Positions 45,062-54,134 of a stretch of 64,000 nt of DNA are shown here, piece by piece. The translations under genes were made by a program, and so were the position numbers. The first letter of the stretch is position 1, and every line of letters starts with the position of its first letter. The notes under the pieces are model-generated. The model made no database searches. It had not been told where the DNA came from and saw only the letters and a program-made list of their open reading frames with translations. Origin of the DNA: Amycolatopsis benzoatilytica AK 16/65 (GTDB taxonomy: Bacteria; Actinomycetota; Actinomycetes; Mycobacteriales; Pseudonocardiaceae); contig NZ_KB912942.1 in the NCBI RefSeq assembly GCF_000383915.1, forward strand, positions 4,213,795-4,277,794. Reading direction: 5' to 3'.

Positions 45062-45112
45062 CCGTGAAGGGCCCCTTGAGGGAATCTAAGTCCGGTAAGG
45101 GGCCCTTCACGG
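45062..45112. repeat. 51-bp palindromic repeat, copy 2
   Basis: Arms CCGTGAAGGGCCCCTT and complement flank a 19-nt centre beginning GAGGGA and ending TCCGG(T). Length, outer arms (CCGTGAAGGG) and the beginning and end of the centre match the element at 83-133. Inner arm bases differ but still pair, showing compensatory change. It lies between the dehydrogenase stop and its terminator. Confidence 0.82.
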
Positions 45113-45211
45113 ACGTCCGGGAGCGATCTCGGCATCCCCGCCAACGGAGACACGCCCAACGGAAACCACCGGCAATTTACCGGGAGTTTCCCGTGCACAC
45201 CGCTTCTCCGG

Positions 45212-46891
45212 TCACAGCGAGAAGGTGATCACCGCGGCACCGTGCCCCTGGCCGGACATGCCGGGGACAATGCCTTCGAGCCAGCCACCCCAGCCGACCG
45301 GCACCGTGATGTACTGCTTGCCGTCGATGGAATAGGTGCTCGGGCTGCTGTGGTGCCCGCTGCCGCACTGGAAGCTCCAGAGCTTCTCGCCGGTCTCGGC
45401 GTGCAGCGCCATGAACTCGCCGGCGGGCGTGCCGGCGAAAACCACGTTGCCTTCGGTGCTGAGGGTCGACGCGGCCATCGGCAGGTCCATCCGGTAACGC
45501 CACTTCTCCTCGCCGTGCGAGTCGAACGCGCTGACCGAGCCGGCCATGTTGTCGATGTCGACCTCGACGGCGGCGCCCCAGTAGGGCATGCCTTCCTTGA
45601 ACTCGCGACGCCGCCGGGTGGCAGTGGCGCCCACGTCGGCGACCGGCACGTAGAACAGGTCGTGGTTCGGGTTGTACGACGCGTGCGTCCATTCCTTCGC
45701 ACCGGCCGGGCCGGGGAAGAAGTGGCAGGGCTCGCCTTCCTTGTCCGGGTACTTCCGCGGCGTCACCTTGCCGTCGCGGGTGATCACGCCCCAGTCGATG
45801 CGGTCGACGAACGGCGTGACGTGCTGCAGCTCGCCGTTGGTGCGATCGAGGACGAACATGTACCCGTTCTTGTCGAAGTGGGCCAGCAGCTTCTTGCCGT
45901 CCCGCTCGAACAGGGTCATCTCCATCGTGGAGTCGTAGTCCCACAGGTCGTGCGGGGTGAACTGGTAGTGCCACTTGATCTCGCCGGTGTCGATGTCCAG
46001 CGCGACCACACTGTCGGTGTAGAGGTTGTCGCCCTCGCGGACCTCGCCGTCGAAGTCGGGAGCCGGGTTGCCGGTGCCCGCGTAGTAGAGGTTCAGCTCC
46101 GGGTCGAACGTGCCGGTGACCCAGTGGTTCGCACCGCCGCGCTGCCACGCCTCGCCGTCAGCCGGCCAGGTCTCCGCGCCGGGCTCGCCCGGCTTCGGGA
46201 CGGTGTAGGTGCGCCAGCGCTGTTCGCCGGTCTCGAGGTCCCAGCAGTCGATGTGGCCGCGCACGCCGTACTCGCCGCCGGCCGAACCGGTGATCAGGGT
46301 GTCCTTGACGACCAGCGGAGCGATCGAAGCGCTCTCGCCCGCGCGCACGTCGCCGATGGTCTTCTGCCAGACCTTCTGGCCGTTGGTCGCGTCCAGAGCC
46401 ACCAGCTGGGCGTTCTGGGTCACCATGTAGACCTTGCCGTTGGCGACCGCACAGCCGCGGTTGACATTCGCGCAGCACAGCGTCACGTCGACCGGAATCG
46501 CGTGCTTGTAGCGCCACAGCTGCTCGCCGGTACGCGCGTCGAGTGCCCAAAGCCAGCCGTCCCAGCCGGTCACGAACATGACGCCGTCGACGACGATCGG
46601 GCACGCCTCGAACGCGTAGGTCGAGGTGGAGGCGATCACGCCGGTCGCGCTCGCCTGGTGGATCCAGGCGACCTTCAGGTCCTTGACGTTGTCGGCGTTG
46701 ATCTGGTTCAGCAGACTGTGCCGCTGGCCGTCATAAGCGCCGTAATAGGTGATCCAGTTCTGCGATTCGTTGCGCGCCTGAAGGATGCGCTCGTAGTTGA
46801 TGCCGCTCGTCACGTCCGGAGCGCTGTGCGGCATATTGGAAAGCTTGCTGTGATTGAACGCTCGACCGGCATCGACATATTCGAGGGTCAT
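45212..46891 (-). CDS. PQQ-dependent alcohol dehydrogenase, lanthanide-type site
   Basis: The 559-residue eight-bladed propeller quinoprotein has adjacent cysteines (CC, 139-140), metal ligands Glu207 (GGEYGVRG) and Asn275 (GTGNPAP), catalytic Asp318 and an extra Asp320 in LWDYDST. Asp two residues after the catalytic Asp marks lanthanide-dependent XoxF/PedH-like enzymes; calcium MxaF-type enzymes have Ala or Ser there. It should oxidise methanol or another alcohol. No signal peptide is visible, unusual for this family. It follows the cupredoxin-like gene by 15 bp. Confidence 0.9.
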   Translation of the reverse strand: MTLEYVDAGRAFNHSKLSNMPHSAPDVTSGINYERILQARNESQNWITYYGAYDGQRHSLLNQINADNVKDLKVAWIHQASATGVIASTSTYAFEACPIVVDGVMFVTGWDGWLWALDARTGEQLWRYKHAIPVDVTLCCANVNRGCAVANGKVYMVTQNAQLVALDATNGQKVWQKTIGDVRAGESASIAPLVVKDTLITGSAGGEYGVRGHIDCWDLETGEQRWRTYTVPKPGEPGAETWPADGEAWQRGGANHWVTGTFDPELNLYYAGTGNPAPDFDGEVREGDNLYTDSVVALDIDTGEIKWHYQFTPHDLWDYDSTMEMTLFERDGKKLLAHFDKNGYMFVLDRTNGELQHVTPFVDRIDWGVITRDGKVTPRKYPDKEGEPCHFFPGPAGAKEWTHASYNPNHDLFYVPVADVGATATRRRREFKEGMPYWGAAVEVDIDNMAGSVSAFDSHGEEKWRYRMDLPMAASTLSTEGNVVFAGTPAGEFMALHAETGEKLWSFQCGSGHHSSPSTYSIDGKQYITVPVGWGGWLEGIVPGMSGQGHGAAVITFSL

Positions 46892-46906
46892 GGCTGTCCT
46901 CCCTGT

Positions 46907-47362
46907 TTACGGCCGCGGCTGGGCGGGTCGGTCGAGTTTGGCTTCCGGCGGCACCTCGCCGGTGACGACGATGGCGCCGGTCAGTCCCCGGCCCTCGTCG
47001 TTGCCGGCCGGCGAGCCGTACCAGTAGCAGCCGGGGCCGTCCAGCTCGATCCGCGCGCTGCCCTTCGAATGGTTCAGCAGCCCGATGAACTGCCGGTCGC
47101 CGTTGCTCGGGAGCAGGCAGGCGTGCGTGTTCTTGTCGTCGTTGATGATGGTCAGCTCGAGGATGCCGCCGTGCGGCATGATCAGGATCCCCGGCTCCCA
47201 CTGCATCGCGTCCTCCGGAATCCGGATGGTCGCTTCCATCGTGCCGTCGGCGCGCTCGATCGCTTTGCCGACCGAACCCGTGCCGAGCACGGCTCCGATG
47301 GTTGCCTTGTTCTGTCCGCTGAGTTCCGCCAAGAGATCTTCTCGCTCCTGGGCAATGGTCAT
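46907..47362 (-). CDS. Cupredoxin-like protein paired with PQQ dehydrogenase
   Basis: The 151-residue protein has a cupredoxin-type beta pattern: WEPGILIMPHGGILELTIIND, then LDGPGCYWYGSPAGNDEG and LTGAIVVTGE. The usual copper loop with two His around Cys is replaced by CYWYGSPAGND, leaving His80, Cys82, His98 and Cys112 as possible ligands. It may carry electrons, bind metal otherwise, or be structural. It is first in the operon with the dehydrogenase and, like it, has no clear signal peptide. Confidence 0.7.
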   Translation of the reverse strand: MTIAQEREDLLAELSGQNKATIGAVLGTGSVGKAIERADGTMEATIRIPEDAMQWEPGILIMPHGGILELTIINDDKNTHACLLPSNGDRQFIGLLNHSKGSARIELDGPGCYWYGSPAGNDEGRGLTGAIVVTGEVPPEAKLDRPAQPRP

Positions 47363-47609
47363 CGGACGTCACCTCCTCGTCAGCACACATGAACCTTCTG
47401 ACAGTTTTCCGAAGCACCCGCATCAATTACCGGGATCGACCGGGAAGATTCCCGAGCCGGTAACGAATTCCGACCCTACGCCGGAGCAAGGAATCCCGAT
47501 ATCCGTTGCCACCGAAGGGCGGATCGCCGCCGTTCCCCGGCGGACTGGTACCGCTCGTTGGCGCCGGACCGCCTCAGAACAGTCCATAATAGACACGCCG
47601 GGGGCAGCG

Positions 47610-49829
47610 TCAGCGCAGGTCGAACCGGCCGAGTTCCATGACTTTTCCCCAGGCAGCGGCGAAGTCCCGGACGAACTTGCGGCCGGAGTCGTCGCTGGCG
47701 TAAACCTCGGCGATCGCCCTCAGCTCGGGGTGCGCGCCGAAGACCAGGTCGACCCGGCTCGCCGTCCACTTCGCCTCGCCGGTCGCCCGGTCGCGGCCTT
47801 CGTAGCCGTCCGCGCTCGGCGCCCACTCGGTTCCCATGTCCAGCAGGTTGGCGAAGAAGTCGTTCGTCAGCGAACCCGGCGCGGCAGTCAAAACCCCGGC
47901 TGGGGAATCGCCGTGGTTGGCTCCGAGCACTCGCAACCCGCCGACCAGCACGGTCATCTCCGGCGCGGTCAGGGTCAGCAGGCTCGCCCGGTCGATCAGC
48001 AGGCGTTCCGGCGGCGTGCGGCACCCGCTGCCCAGATAATTGCGGAACCCATCGGCCGCGGGCTCCAACGCGCCGAAAGACACGACGTCGGTCCATTCCT
48101 GGGTCGCGTCGGTCCGTCCGGGCCGGAACGGGACATCGACCGGAAATCCCGCCGCCGCGGCGGCTTGTTCCACCGCGGCGCATCCGCCGAGCACGATCAG
48201 GTCGGCCAGCGAGATCCGTTTGCCTGCTCGCGCGGACGCGTTGAATCGCCGCTGGATCGCTTCCAGCGCCGGCAGAACGACGGCCAGCTGCTCGGGTTCG
48301 TTCGCCGCCCAGCCGCGCTGCGGTTCCAGCCGGATCCGCGCACCGTTCGACCCGCCGCGTTTGTCACTGTCCCGATAAGTCGACGCGGACGCCCACGCCG
48401 TCGAGACGAGCTGCGCGACGGTCAGGCCAGAGCCGAGGATTTCCTCTTTGAGCGCGCCGATGTCGCCGGAATCCACGAGTTCGTGGTCCACCTCCGGCAC
48501 CGGGTCCTGCCAGATCATCCGTTCCGCCGGCACGAGCGGGCCCAGGTAACGCTCGATCGGGCCCAGGTCGAGGTGCGTCAGCTTGAACCAGGCCCGCGCG
48601 AACGCGTCCTCGAACTCCTCGGGGTGCTCGAGGAACCTCCGCGCGATCGGCGCGTAGATCCGGTCCTCCTGCAGCGCGAGGTCGGTGGTGAGCATGACCG
48701 GATGGTGTTTCGTGTCCGGGTCGAACGGATCCGGAATGGTGCCCTCGCCCTGCCCGTCGCTCGGAATCCACTGCCACAGGCCCGCCGGGCTGAGCTCGAC
48801 GTCCCATTTGTACTGGAAGAGGGTCTCGAAAAAGGTGTGGTCCCAGGTGACCGGGGTGCGGGTCCACATCCCCTCCAGCCCGCTGGTCACCGCGTCCGCG
48901 CCGGTGCCGCTGCCGTGCCCGCCCAGCCAGCCCAGGCCCTGCGCGGTCAGCGGCGCGCCCTCGGGCTCGGGACCGCCGGTCACGTTCGGGTCCGCCGGGC
49001 CGTGCGTCTTGCCGAAGGTGTGCCCCCCGCCGATGAGCGCCACGGTTTCCTCGTCGTTCAACCCCATCCGCTGGAAGGTCTCGCGGATGTCGCGACCGGC
49101 CAGCACCGGGTCGGGATTGGTGGCCGGGCCTTGCGGATCGACGTAGATCAGCCCCATTTCCTCGGCTGCCAACGGCTCGTCGAGCTCGTGCAGGCCGTGG
49201 TGGCGTTCGTCGGACAGCCACTTGCGTTCCGGGCCCCAGTACGTCTCGTCCGGCTCCCACCCGTCGGCGCGACCGCCGCCGAACCCGAAAGTCTGGAAAC
49301 CCATGGACTCCAGCGCCCGGTTGCCCGCGAAGATCATCAGGTCCGCCCAGGAGATCTTGCGGCCGTGCTTGCGCTTCACCGGCCACAGCAGCCGGCGTGC
49401 CTTGTCCAGGTTCCGGTTGTCCGGCCAGCTGTTCAACGGTGCGAAGCGCTGCATTCCGGCACCGGCGCCGCCTCGGCCGTCGCTGACGCGGTAGGTTCCC
49501 GCGGCGTGCCAGGCCATGCGCAGCACCAGCGGCCCGTAGTGGCCGAAGTCGGCCGGCCACCACGGCTGCGAGGTCGTCAGCACCTGGTCGATGTCGCGCG
49601 CCAGTTCGTCGAGATCGAGCTTCGCGAAGTGTTCGGCGTAGTCGAAATCCGCGCCCATCGGGTCGGCCGCGAGATCGTTTCGGTGCAGCGCCTTCAGGTC
49701 GAGCCGGCGCGGCCACCAGTCGTCGGATTTCCCGCCCGCCACCGGCGGATTCCGCCGGCCGGACCGGCCGGAGCCGGCCAGGACCTGGTCGTAGGTGCGA
49801 TAGACGTGGGTGTCGGGATTCTCGGGCAT
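47610..49829 (-). CDS. katG: Catalase-peroxidase
   Basis: The 739-residue KatG has the distal site [11 protein letters not shown] with Trp of the cross-link. It also has the [11 protein letters not shown] tyrosine, a methionine in the FQRMGLN region and the proximal [11 protein letters not shown] histidine. The C-terminal non-heme repeat is complete. It removes peroxide, for example from alcohol oxidation. It follows the MntP-like gene by 20 bp and ends the pqqA2-mntP-katG transcript. Confidence 0.95.
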   Translation of the reverse strand: MPENPDTHVYRTYDQVLAGSGRSGRRNPPVAGGKSDDWWPRRLDLKALHRNDLAADPMGADFDYAEHFAKLDLDELARDIDQVLTTSQPWWPADFGHYGPLVLRMAWHAAGTYRVSDGRGGAGAGMQRFAPLNSWPDNRNLDKARRLLWPVKRKHGRKISWADLMIFAGNRALESMGFQTFGFGGGRADGWEPDETYWGPERKWLSDERHHGLHELDEPLAAEEMGLIYVDPQGPATNPDPVLAGRDIRETFQRMGLNDEETVALIGGGHTFGKTHGPADPNVTGGPEPEGAPLTAQGLGWLGGHGSGTGADAVTSGLEGMWTRTPVTWDHTFFETLFQYKWDVELSPAGLWQWIPSDGQGEGTIPDPFDPDTKHHPVMLTTDLALQEDRIYAPIARRFLEHPEEFEDAFARAWFKLTHLDLGPIERYLGPLVPAERMIWQDPVPEVDHELVDSGDIGALKEEILGSGLTVAQLVSTAWASASTYRDSDKRGGSNGARIRLEPQRGWAANEPEQLAVVLPALEAIQRRFNASARAGKRISLADLIVLGGCAAVEQAAAAAGFPVDVPFRPGRTDATQEWTDVVSFGALEPAADGFRNYLGSGCRTPPERLLIDRASLLTLTAPEMTVLVGGLRVLGANHGDSPAGVLTAAPGSLTNDFFANLLDMGTEWAPSADGYEGRDRATGEAKWTASRVDLVFGAHPELRAIAEVYASDDSGRKFVRDFAAAWGKVMELGRFDLR

Positions 49830-49849
49830 CGCTGTCCTCCCCCCGTCGT

Positions 49850-50404
49850 TCAGTCGAAGGCGAGCGGCAACAGGATCGCCGCGCCGACGAGCGAGATGCC
49901 GCTGAACAAGTCCGCCCGGATCCGGATGACCTTGGCGGCCATCCGGCCGACGAACAGCCCGGCGAGCGACAGCACTACCGTCATCGCGCCGAACGTGAAC
50001 ATCGGTACCACCAAAGAGAATCCGGCGATGCCCAGTCCGGCCCCGGCGAGGAAGTTGTCGACGGTCAGCGAAAGCGGCAGCCCGAAGAGCGTGACCCACG
50101 GATGGTCCAGGTCTTCCGTTCCCGCCTCCGGGTTCCGGATCGCCGAGACGATGAAATACACGCCGTACAGCCCCAGCGCGGCCACGCCGAGGTACTCGGC
50201 CCAGCCGCCCAAGAATTCGCCGAGGTAACGGCCGGCGAACCCGCCCAGCAGCGGGCCCAGTGCGTCCCACAAGCCGAAGACCAGGGCTACTTGCACCGCG
50301 CGGCGCCAGCCGAACGGAATGGTTCCGATCGCGATCGACGAGCGGAAATTGTCCAGGCTGAGGCCGAACGCGAGGGCCATCAGCGGAAGGAATTCGAGAT
50401 TCAC
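49850..50404 (-). CDS. MntP-like membrane exporter 1
   Basis: A 184-residue protein with six membrane segments in two related halves, each with an acidic motif: LSLDNFRSS near the N terminus and [13 protein letters not shown] in the middle. This matches the MntP (manganese efflux) fold, although MntP usually has DAFA rather than DNF. The start is GTG 50404. It lies between pqqA2 and katG. Export of manganese is the family role; another cation is possible. Confidence 0.78.
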   Translation of the reverse strand: MNLEFLPLMALAFGLSLDNFRSSIAIGTIPFGWRRAVQVALVFGLWDALGPLLGGFAGRYLGEFLGGWAEYLGVAALGLYGVYFIVSAIRNPEAGTEDLDHPWVTLFGLPLSLTVDNFLAGAGLGIAGFSLVVPMFTFGAMTVVLSLAGLFVGRMAAKVIRIRADLFSGISLVGAAILLPLAFD

Positions 50405-50440
50405 GGGGACCGCCTCTCCAGGGATCGAGCGCGCTCAGAG

Positions 50441-50478
50441 ATGGGCGCGAGGCCCCGCGTCCGGGACCTCGCGCCCAT
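50441..50478 (-). terminator. Stem-loop after pqqA2
   Basis: ATGGGCGCGAGG and complement form a 12-bp stem with a 14-nt loop between pqqA2 and the MntP-like gene. No T-run follows, so it is more likely an attenuator or mRNA-stabilising structure favouring pqqA2 over the downstream genes. Confidence 0.5.
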
Positions 50479-50515
50479 GCCTTCTTGAGGAACGCGGCCA
50501 GTGCGGCCGGGCTGG

Positions 50516-50587
50516 TCAGCGCCGGTAGAAGTAGCCGGTCGCCTCAGCACACACCTCGATGACCGTGTACTCCGGGGTTTCCCACAT
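50516..50587 (-). CDS. pqqA: PQQ precursor peptide PqqA, second copy
   Basis: A 23-residue peptide that starts MWETPEY and ends [13 protein letters not shown], with the Glu-x-x-x-Tyr pair that PqqE cross-links to make PQQ. ATG 50587 has GGAGGG upstream. It shares 18 of 23 residues with the copy at 56488. It heads a minus-strand unit with mntP and katG, away from the other pqq genes. Confidence 0.9.
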   Translation of the reverse strand: MWETPEYTVIEVCAEATGYFYRR

Positions 50588-50681
50588 GATGTCGCCCTCC
50601 TTCTGCTGGCTGCTCCCGAAAACCGATCGATCTCGACGACACCGTCACGAAATCTCCTGGTCACGGACCAGCTTCTTCGCC

Positions 50682-50879
50682 TTAACACGGCGCCAGCAAC
50701 CGCCAGGGCACCAGCGGTCGGCAACCGGTGCCGAACGGCGTCCCGCCGTCGACGAGCGGAATCGGCCGGGCCACCGTCGGCGGAGAGCGGACCGCGCACG
50801 CCGTCCGGCCGCGGCGGCCGGCGGCGACTGCTGCTGCGACGGCAACGGCGGCGGCAACCAGGACCGGCCTATAACGCAT
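50682..50879 (-). CDS. Possible small exported protein (65 aa)
   Basis: ATG 50879 opens a 65-codon frame whose start MRYRPVLVAAAVAVAAAVAAG looks like a signal or membrane segment, with three later cysteines. No good ribosome site is visible and the high GC makes chance frames common. It lies in the spacer between pqqA2 and rpiB. Confidence 0.25.
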   Translation of the reverse strand: MRYRPVLVAAAVAVAAAVAAGRRGRTACAVRSPPTVARPIPLVDGGTPFGTGCRPLVPWRLLAPC

Positions 50880-50942
50880 TCCAATGCCCGGCAGCCGAAT
50901 TTTTCCGTCCACTCCGCCTAACGCGACATTAGACTCGCCGCC

Positions 50943-51413
50943 GTGCGAATCTACCTTGGCGCTGATCACGCCGGACTCGAATTGAAGAACCATTTCGCCG
51001 AGCGGCTTTCCGGCCTCGGCTACGACGTGACCGACGTCGGTCCCGCCGCCTACGACGCCGGCGACGACTACCCGCCGTTCTGCGTCGAGGCAGCGCGCCG
51101 CGTCGTCGCCGACGAAGGCAGCCTCGGCATCGTCGTCGGCGGTTCCGGAAACGGAGAACAGATCGCCGCCAACAAGGTGCCCGGCGCTCGCGCCGCGCTG
51201 GCCTGGAACGAGGACACCGCGCGGCTGGCACGCCAGCACAACAACGCCCTGCTGGCCGGCATAGGCGCGCGGATGCACACCGTTGAGGAGGCCGATCGCA
51301 TCGTGGACGCTTTCCTCACCACCGAGTTCGAGGGCGGGCGGCACCAGCGCAGGATCGATCTGCTGTCGGAGTACGAACGCACCGGCGAACCGCCCGCCCT
51401 GCCCGGCGAATGA
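50943..51413 (+). CDS. rpiB: Ribose-5-phosphate isomerase B
   Basis: A 156-residue RpiB that interconverts ribose 5-phosphate and ribulose 5-phosphate and so supplies the formaldehyde acceptor. It has YLGADHAGLELK at the N terminus, GIVVGGSGNGEQIAAN (active cysteine replaced by Ser/Gly, as in many actinobacterial enzymes) and RMHTVEEADRIVDAFL. The start is GTG 50943. It is divergent from pqqA2 and convergent with the second MntP-like gene. Confidence 0.93.
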   Translation: MRIYLGADHAGLELKNHFAERLSGLGYDVTDVGPAAYDAGDDYPPFCVEAARRVVADEGSLGIVVGGSGNGEQIAANKVPGARAALAWNEDTARLARQHNNALLAGIGARMHTVEEADRIVDAFLTTEFEGGRHQRRIDLLSEYERTGEPPALPGE

Positions 51414-51427
51414 CCGTCGCGCTGCCG

Positions 51428-51994
51428 CTATCCGTCGTAGGACAGCGGCAGCGTGACACCGAAGACCATCAGGACCGCCATCGCGGTGAAGCAGACGCCG
51501 ACCAGGAGGTCGGTGTTGATCTTCGGAATGAAGTCGACGAACCGGGCGACGGTCCGGCCGATCTGGTGCCCGGCCACCGACATCACGAAGGTCGCGAAGG
51601 CGAAGAGGATCGGCGCGAGCCACGGGTTGTAGCCAGCGACGCCGAGTGCCGCGCCGGCCGCGACGTTGTCCGCGCTCAACGGGATCGGCAAACCCCACCG
51701 TGCCCACTTGAGATCCGGGTCCGCGCGGTCCGGCGAGACCACCGCCCGGACGACGAGGAAGACCCCGTAGGCGCCGAGCCCGATGATGATGATCGTGTCC
51801 GCGCTGCGGTCGATCTTTTCGCTCAGCACGTGCCCGAGCAAAAGACCGGCCAGCGGCGCGACGCCGTCCCATGCCGAGAAGATGGCCGAGGTCTTGACCG
51901 ATTGAGCAAAGCTCGGCTTCAGCCCGCCAAGCACCAGCGAGCTGCGGAAGTTGTCCAGGCTCAGCACGAATCCGATCGCCAGCAGTCCGAACAT
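51428..51994 (-). CDS. MntP-like membrane exporter 2
   Basis: A 188-residue paralogue of the protein at 49850, with the same two acidic motifs: [13 protein letters not shown] near the N terminus and LSADNVAAGAALG in the middle, in six membrane segments. ATG 51994 has GAGAAGGGA upstream. It ends the lysR-fba-glpX2-HAD transcript. Two MntP-like genes within 2 kb point to a local need for cation export. Confidence 0.78.
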   Translation of the reverse strand: MFGLLAIGFVLSLDNFRSSLVLGGLKPSFAQSVKTSAIFSAWDGVAPLAGLLLGHVLSEKIDRSADTIIIIGLGAYGVFLVVRAVVSPDRADPDLKWARWGLPIPLSADNVAAGAALGVAGYNPWLAPILFAFATFVMSVAGHQIGRTVARFVDFIPKINTDLLVGVCFTAMAVLMVFGVTLPLSYDG

Positions 51995-52028
51995 GGCACA
52001 TTCCCTTCTCTCGACGACCGCGCCCGGC

Positions 52029-53075
52029 TCACCGGGCGGGTCGCTCCGGACCGGCGACGCCAAGCTGCTGTTCGATCCGTTCCCACAGCTGTGCGTCGCC
52101 GGAAATCGCCCGGCCGTCGTCGCGAGCCGTCCACGCGGAAGCGATGACGACCTGGAGCGAGCGGCCGTTGTCGCCGACACTCGGCAGGCAGGGGACGTCG
52201 TCCGGCCCGAGATCGACAAGGTGCTCGGCCGAGGTGCTGTCCAGCCGCAGCGCGGGGGCGAGCAGCCCGCCCACGTCAGCGGCGACATACGTCGGCCGGG
52301 AACGCCGCTCGGCGAGAGCCAGATCGCGGAGCCGGGAGGATCCGCTCAGCACGAAGAGCGAGTCGAGGCCCGCGGCGTTCGCGCCTTCGATGTCGGTGCC
52401 CAGCAAGTCCCCGCACACCAAGGTCTCTTGCGGAGCAGTGCCCAGCCGAGCGCGCGCCAAGTCGAACAGGGCGGCCTTCGGCTTGCCTACCACGTGCGGG
52501 GACGCGCTGGTCGCGGTCTGCACCAAAGCGACCAGCGCGCCGTTGCCTGGCGCTCGTCCGTAGGGCGTGGGCAGCGTGAGGTCGACGTTCGTGGCCACCC
52601 AGGCAGCTCCCGCTTCCACCAGGTAGCCGACAGCCGCGAGCTCGCGCCAGGTGATGTCGTAGCCGAGTCCCTGCACGACCGCCTCGACCGCCTCGACCGA
52701 CGCGCCCGCCGAGTCCGCGACCCGGACCGGTGTCAATCCGGCTTCGGCCAGCGCGTGGGCGACGCCCGGGCCGCCGACCGCGCACACCCGCGCGAGGGGA
52801 GCCAGCCGCTCGGCCAGGTAGGCCGCGGCCGCCTGGGAGCTGGTGACCACCGACCAGCCGGACCCGGCGACGCCCAGCTCGCGCAGGTGATCAGCGACGT
52901 CCGAGGGAGGACGAGACGCGTTATTCGTCGCGAAGACGACCGACAGGCCGCGCGCGGTCGCCTCATTCAGGCTCTCGACCGCGTGCGGAACGGCGGACGG
53001 CCCGCGGTACACCACACCGTCGAGATCGCAGATCAGCCCGCGGTAGCGAGCGAGCAGAGGTTCGGTACCACCCAT
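52029..53075 (-). CDS. NagD-type HAD phosphatase
   Basis: The 348-residue HAD-IIA enzyme has motif I CDLDGVVYRG (nucleophile Asp, about residue 16), motif II FATNNASRP and the late motif CGDLLGTDIEGANAAG. About 70 extra C-terminal residues follow the HAD core. Phosphoglycolate or sugar phosphates are common substrates; in this context a sugar-phosphate role is plausible. It follows glpX2 by 7 bp and lies within the aldolase operon. Confidence 0.87.
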   Translation of the reverse strand: MGGTEPLLARYRGLICDLDGVVYRGPSAVPHAVESLNEATARGLSVVFATNNASRPPSDVADHLRELGVAGSGWSVVTSSQAAAAYLAERLAPLARVCAVGGPGVAHALAEAGLTPVRVADSAGASVEAVEAVVQGLGYDITWRELAAVGYLVEAGAAWVATNVDLTLPTPYGRAPGNGALVALVQTATSASPHVVGKPKAALFDLARARLGTAPQETLVCGDLLGTDIEGANAAGLDSLFVLSGSSRLRDLALAERRSRPTYVAADVGGLLAPALRLDSTSAEHLVDLGPDDVPCLPSVGDNGRSLQVVIASAWTARDDGRAISGDAQLWERIEQQLGVAGPERPAR

Positions 53076-53082
53076 GGCCGCG

Positions 53083-54054
53083 CTACCTGACGTACCGGTG
53101 TTCGGACTGGATCGTCCGCACCGTGTCCGGATTCGAGCACAGCACGAGGGACCGGGTGGTCGTGCAGCCCGCGCCGTCGTTCCGGATGCCGCGCAGCAGC
53201 TCGCTGCTGGTCACGCCGGAGGCACAGAAAACCACGCTCCCTTTGCCCACCAGGTCGTCGGTGTGCAGAACCCTGGTTGCCTGCCGTGCCGGGTCCTCGG
53301 GCGCCAACCGGGCCTGCATCGACCCGCCCAGGCAGGACAACGCGGCGGCGGCGATGACGCCCTCCACGGCGTTCCCGGTGCACAGAAACAGGTCGGCCGG
53401 ATGCTCGGGCCGCGCCGCGGCGACGGCGCCCGCGACTTCGCCACCCTCCAGCAAGTGGACCCGCGCGCCGGCATCCTGGATTTCGCGTGCCAGCTCCACG
53501 TGCCGGGGCCGGTTGAGCGTCGCGACGACGACGTCCGACACCCGGACCCCCTTGGCCCCGGCGATCATCCACAAGTTCTCCGCGACCGGGCGGGTGATGT
53601 CGACGACGTCGGCGAATTCGGGACCGACTGCCAGCTTCTCCATGGTCTGCTGCGGCGACGGGGCGAACATCGCACCTCGCTCGCTGACCGCGATCGCGGT
53701 CAGCGAGCGGGGCACGTCCCTTGCCTCCGAGAGCGCGCCATCGCCGATGCTGAGCGCGATATCGCACACCGGCCCTTCGCCAGTGCCCGCCTCCGCACCG
53801 TGGAAGAGGGCGGGCGATTCGCCTCGCGATCCCACCCCGAGCACGACTACGCCGTCCATCGCCACCGAGCGCAGCGAACTGTGCATCGCATCTATGGCGG
53901 CCAGTTCGGCGCTGTTGTCGCGGTGCCCGGCCCATCGTCCGGCCGCGAGCGCGGCCGCCTCGGTGATGCGCACGAGCTCGAGGGCAAGGGCGTCGTCGGG
54001 GCCCCTGGTGCCTTCCGCGGTGGCCGGGCCCCATTCCTGACTCTTCATCGGCAT
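53083..54054 (-). CDS. GlpX-like protein with lost metal ligands
   Basis: The 323-residue protein is a full-length GlpX homologue by overall order (GTGEGP, ENLWMIAGAKGVRV, VEGVIAAAALSCLGGSM). The metal sites are altered: GEGE becomes GVGS (LGVGSRGESP), and DPxEGT becomes LSIGDGA. Those residues bind the catalytic metals in GlpX, so the protein is probably not a bisphosphatase. A structural or regulatory role, or a new activity, is possible. It lies between aldolase and HAD phosphatase in one operon. ATG 54048 is an alternative start. Confidence 0.82.
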   Translation of the reverse strand: MPMKSQEWGPATAEGTRGPDDALALELVRITEAAALAAGRWAGHRDNSAELAAIDAMHSSLRSVAMDGVVVLGVGSRGESPALFHGAEAGTGEGPVCDIALSIGDGALSEARDVPRSLTAIAVSERGAMFAPSPQQTMEKLAVGPEFADVVDITRPVAENLWMIAGAKGVRVSDVVVATLNRPRHVELAREIQDAGARVHLLEGGEVAGAVAAARPEHPADLFLCTGNAVEGVIAAAALSCLGGSMQARLAPEDPARQATRVLHTDDLVGKGSVVFCASGVTSSELLRGIRNDGAGCTTTRSLVLCSNPDTVRTIQSEHRYVR

Positions 54055-54134
54055 CCATCCCTGTGCGCGAACGGGCAGATTTCTTTGGCCCAGCCCGGCC
54101 GATGCGAGCCGCGGCGCGCATCGGCCGAGCTTGC

